Part shown: positions 60,730-64,000 of the stretch, one piece after another
Position numbering within the stretch: position 1 is the stretch's first letter
Layout: the number at the start of each line of letters is the position of its first letter
Origin: Populus alba
Taxonomy: Eukaryota; Streptophyta; Magnoliopsida; Malpighiales; Salicaceae
Reading direction: 5' to 3'
DNA: 64,000 nucleotides
Assembly (NCBI RefSeq): GCF_005239225.2
Contig: NC_133292.1
Span: 8,466,985-8,530,984 of the forward strand
The notes under the pieces: model-generated
The model's input: only the letters and a program-made list of their open reading frames with translations
Database searches by the model: none
What the model was told of the DNA's origin: nothing
Translations under genes and position numbers: made by a program

Positions 60730-63640
60730 AAACTTTTAACTTATTTGCTACGAACAAAACGTGGTCCTGGATTACTGATTGCTGGTGGGAAACCATTAAT
60801 GTTTGGTGCTGAAAAGTGAAACACATGCAAAGAGGTTTCCGTTTCCGTCGGTAGTGAAACAGTGAAAACATTTTCAATTTGTGGGCTCCATAGAAAGGAC
60901 ATTTATTTTCAGTGAAAAATATTACTTTCGTTATTAAATTAAAGTTTTTTTTCAATAATTTTGATAAATTAATGTTAAAATATAGATATAAAAATAATAA
61001 TTTTAAATATTTTCAAATAAAAAATATTTTTTAAAAATCAGATTATATAACAATACCAAGAACTGGACTAGATTAAGCCATAAAAGATTAAAAAAACACA
61101 TAATTTCATAGAAAAAGGGAGTTCAACTCATTTTCTTTGCTTTAGAGAATTAACTAGCGTTGCAGGCATGAATTATTCCATCAGTATCAATATATTAAGC
61201 ATTATTTTATTTTATTTTAATAGCATCGGTTTTCCCACATCCAGGCCACGTATATTTCTCCGGTCCGGTTAGAAAAATTGTTAATCATCATCATGAAGAA
61301 AGAGAATAAGAAAAAATTAAAAGTGGTAATCATTTTCGTTGAAAAGATATTCATTTTTTTTTTTAATTGGTCGAGTAGTCTCACACTCTCACTCTTATTA
61401 TTTTGATACCTTTTTTTTTTTAACAGCACCACAAGTCGGATGATCCATTTTCATTAATAAGAGATTCTGATTGGTATATTTTATTTTAAAAAATCTCGGT
61501 ACACTTTATTATACTTGATACGGTAATAAAGATTTTTTTTTTAAATCATATTTTAAAAAATAAATTAAAAATAATATATATTTGTTTATTTTTATTATTA
61601 TCCCATCAAAACAATTCATAAAAAATACAGCTAGATTGCGTAATTAAATGATATTGTTAAATTAAAGAGTGAGGAATTGATGCTAGTATAATCTCAGAAA
61701 AAATAAATTATAAAATTTAATTTTTAATAAATTTAAATTTTTTAAAAAAATTATTGCATAAATAAGATTATTGGAGGAGGGGTATTTTTTTTTTTTTTTT
61801 TGCTAACATGACAGGTGGCGTCCCTCCCTGGATGGGCTCAAGTATTGCCCCTTTTATTCCACACAAAAAAAAAAAAAAAAAAAATGCGGTCAAGGGAAAA
61901 CCACCCAGAAAGAGAGTAGTATAGCTACCGGTCCCAAACTCTCGGCGGACGGTGATTTCAACACTCAACCCAAGTAAACAGAGCAAGGCCAGCTTTCTTT
62001 GATGAATGTTGAGCTCTAACAGCTCTAATTTCTTATAATTATATAGTGAAAAAAGACTTTTTTTCTATATATATATAAACTCAAAGTTTGAGCATTCTGT
62101 TGCTAAACCTTGCTATTAATTATTTTATATTCATTATAGTTATTTAATTTAGGCTTCCACGCCACTAGAATGATCACAGCTTGCACAGTAATAGCCGTGC
62201 TTGTAGAATTAAAAGATTTTCCGGTTACAAATTATTTTGAAGGTTTTATTTGTTAAATGTCATCTTATTTTTTTTTATTATGGTAATTAAATTAAATTAG
62301 ATATTTTAAAAATAAAAGTTTTATTTTCAAATATCATTAAATATTTGTTAAATATTCGATACTAAAAACTAAAGTAAAAAAGACGGTCAATTTTTAAAAC
62401 TGATATATGATTTTGGTAGAAATATAATTGAATTAATTCTTAAAATTAAAATTACAACTGAAGATTTGATTGAACAAATAAAAAATAAAAATTTGATTTT
62501 GAAAATTAACATATTTTAGCGTTATTTTTTTTTAAATGAAACATTGTTTTATGCATTGTTTATAAAAAGGTCTAAAATAATGTTGTTTTGAACGGTATTA
62601 GCTGTCTTCTTCTTCCCTTACTAGCAAAGGTGAGGAAAGAAGAGTTTTCTTCCCCTCCTTTGCAGCGTCCGTTTACCTCACTCCCTCTCTCTCCCAAAAA
62701 CCTAAAACCCAAACACAACCCATACCCGCTTATGGTTTACCACCATGATGAAAAAGCCAAGAGAAAGATGCCCTGCAGGCAACTTTTGGGGCGGTTGTAT
62801 AGAGGTTGTCCCAGCCATCCTATCCTTACACCATGACTGGATAGGGGTAGTAGCTTCCCTTATAAATATCAGGGGAGAGAGAGGAGCAGGGGACGGCAAA
62901 AAAATACGAGTTAAATTATAGAGAGAGAAAGAAAAAGAAGAACAAAAGAGAGAAATAAACAAGGATACTTGAGAACAAAACAAGAAGAGACAACGGGGAA
63001 AGAACCAAAAAAAAAAGAAGGGACAAAAACTAGAGAAGAGGAAGAAAACAAAGACAGAGAAGAGTTACAACAGAAATAAAACGAGGGAAAAACACACAGA
63101 AGAAGAACCGTCGACCGGCGCAACAGTTCCCCATTGCACAACCACCTCGTTTGAAAGAAGAACCGTTCCTCGCTGCAAACCATCACCAGCCGCCACCAGC
63201 AGCGCCGCCACCGCTAGAGAACAAATGGAGAAGAATAGAAAAATAGAGGGAGGGAGAAGAGATTGCAAACGAAAGGCAGAAGGAAAATACAGAGAAAAAG
63301 GAAAAACAAACAGCAGCGTCCTTCGCAAACCACAACCAATTCTCCTATTCTTCCACCGTCAACAACAACACCGTTACCGCTGATCAACTTTCACCTCCTT
63401 TATTTTCCTCTTCTCTTTCTCTGCGGACAACCTCCACTGTTCATGTTTCCGAGCAGAAACCGCCCTTAACTTGCTTTTTTTGCTGTATAACGAACCAAAT
63501 ATCAACCCATTTCACTTCACTTGCCTCCTATAATTACCGTCGCTTGCTCACAGCTATATATTATGCTTTCTAGCTGTTGCCTGATCATTATACTGGGAGC
63601 AACTATCGAGGAGCTTGACACCCTCGATCCCCCACCACCT
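60730..63640. repeat. Paralogous segment of the UGT84B pseudogene neighbourhood, gene missing
   Basis: 61,160-61,275 matches 42,925-43,050 (left of the pseudogene); 61,280-61,560 matches about 46,595-46,770 (right of it). The pseudogene is absent at the join. 61,760-61,840 and 63,060-63,630 match 47,030-47,700, with about 1.2 kb of extra sequence between. No reading frame is conserved. Confidence 0.65.
61870..63060. other. Extra sequence within the paralogous segment
   Basis: Absent from the 47-kb counterpart. It has an A-run at about 61,865-61,883, AT-rich filler, then a GC-richer part from 62,590. A TATAAATA at about 62,861-62,868 is followed by a purine-rich GAGAGA leader-like tract, the look of an LTR promoter region or an old gene promoter. 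Nothing can be named. Confidence 0.3.
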
Positions 63641-64000
63641 TTTTTCATTGCGCGCGTTTTTGCGCCATCGCATGCATGCACGCATTCCTTCGTGCTTAGT
63701 TGCTTACACACACACCCCCTTGCTCACAAATGATTAATTAATCCTATGCTTAATTGTGTTTCTATTGAATGAAACTTGTATATGCTTGACGTTCATGATT
63801 AATTTATAAACGAAGCTTTTCCCTAGGTTTTGTTGATGATTATCAATAAACAAGAATGATTAGTATACAATAAACAGTACCCAACAGCAATTAGAGCGCA
63901 CGATTTACATATGCAGTTCTTTGACCATTGACCAAATAATTAGCCTTCATAACTAATATTGTATTATGCTCGTACTATGTCCTATCAAGTTAATCGATCA
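63641..64000. other. Right end of window: no gene seen
   Basis: Non-coding, with CA-rich and AT-rich stretches. A 64-70-codon frame on each strand overlaps 63,517-63,733 and is not recognised. Confidence 0.4.

Overview
This window is plant nuclear DNA. It has spliced genes with GT-AG introns, AT-rich introns and intergenic DNA, many small transposon relics, and only plant-type protein families. Gene content and repeats fit a woody eudicot, most likely a poplar or willow (Populus/Salix). The species is an inference and cannot be proved from the sequence alone.

Left part (1-32 kb), mostly single genes. A nine-exon REV1 translesion polymerase gene (673-7404, +) reads through cleanly as 1,125 residues. 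A 63-residue secreted-peptide precursor (12625-12816, +) ends in the SGPS...GxGH signature of PIP/PIPL immune-growth peptides. Next is a small basic secretory protein (BSP) cluster: a reverse-strand copy (17267-17887) whose signal-peptide exon start is broken by stops, a relic of a duplicated BSP promoter (about 18.38-18.5 kb), an intact secreted copy (20477-21151, +), and a decayed copy (22795-23323, +). A six-exon methylthioribose kinase gene of the Yang cycle (23901-26946, -) and a nine-exon acid-lipase-type triacylglycerol lipase gene (28060-31237, +) complete this part. They lie head to head across about 1.1 kb.

Right part (32-64 kb), a UDP-glycosyltransferase array. There are four intact, intronless, near-identical UGT84A-type genes, all on the minus strand: A 33505-35013, B 39112-40620, C 48511-50019, D 57177-58652. 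There is also a tandemly repeated C-terminal scrap at about 32.05-32.45 kb, and a UGT84B-like pseudogene (43247-46140) with three lesions, including a roughly 1.46-kb CACTA transposon. Flanking DNA shows that A pairs with B and C pairs with D, so the array looks like two rounds of segmental duplication. A paralogous segment at 60.7-63.6 kb carries both flanks of the UGT84B pseudogene but not the gene. A roughly 2.1-kb repeat-rich insertion upstream of copy A is missing from copy B at the matching site, and its end resembles a Helitron end.

The UGT array probably makes glucose esters of benzoate- or cinnamate-type acids, the known activity of UGT84A enzymes. I saw no unprecedented multi-gene system. 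The most unusual material is the record of birth, decay and transposon insertion in the UGT and BSP clusters.
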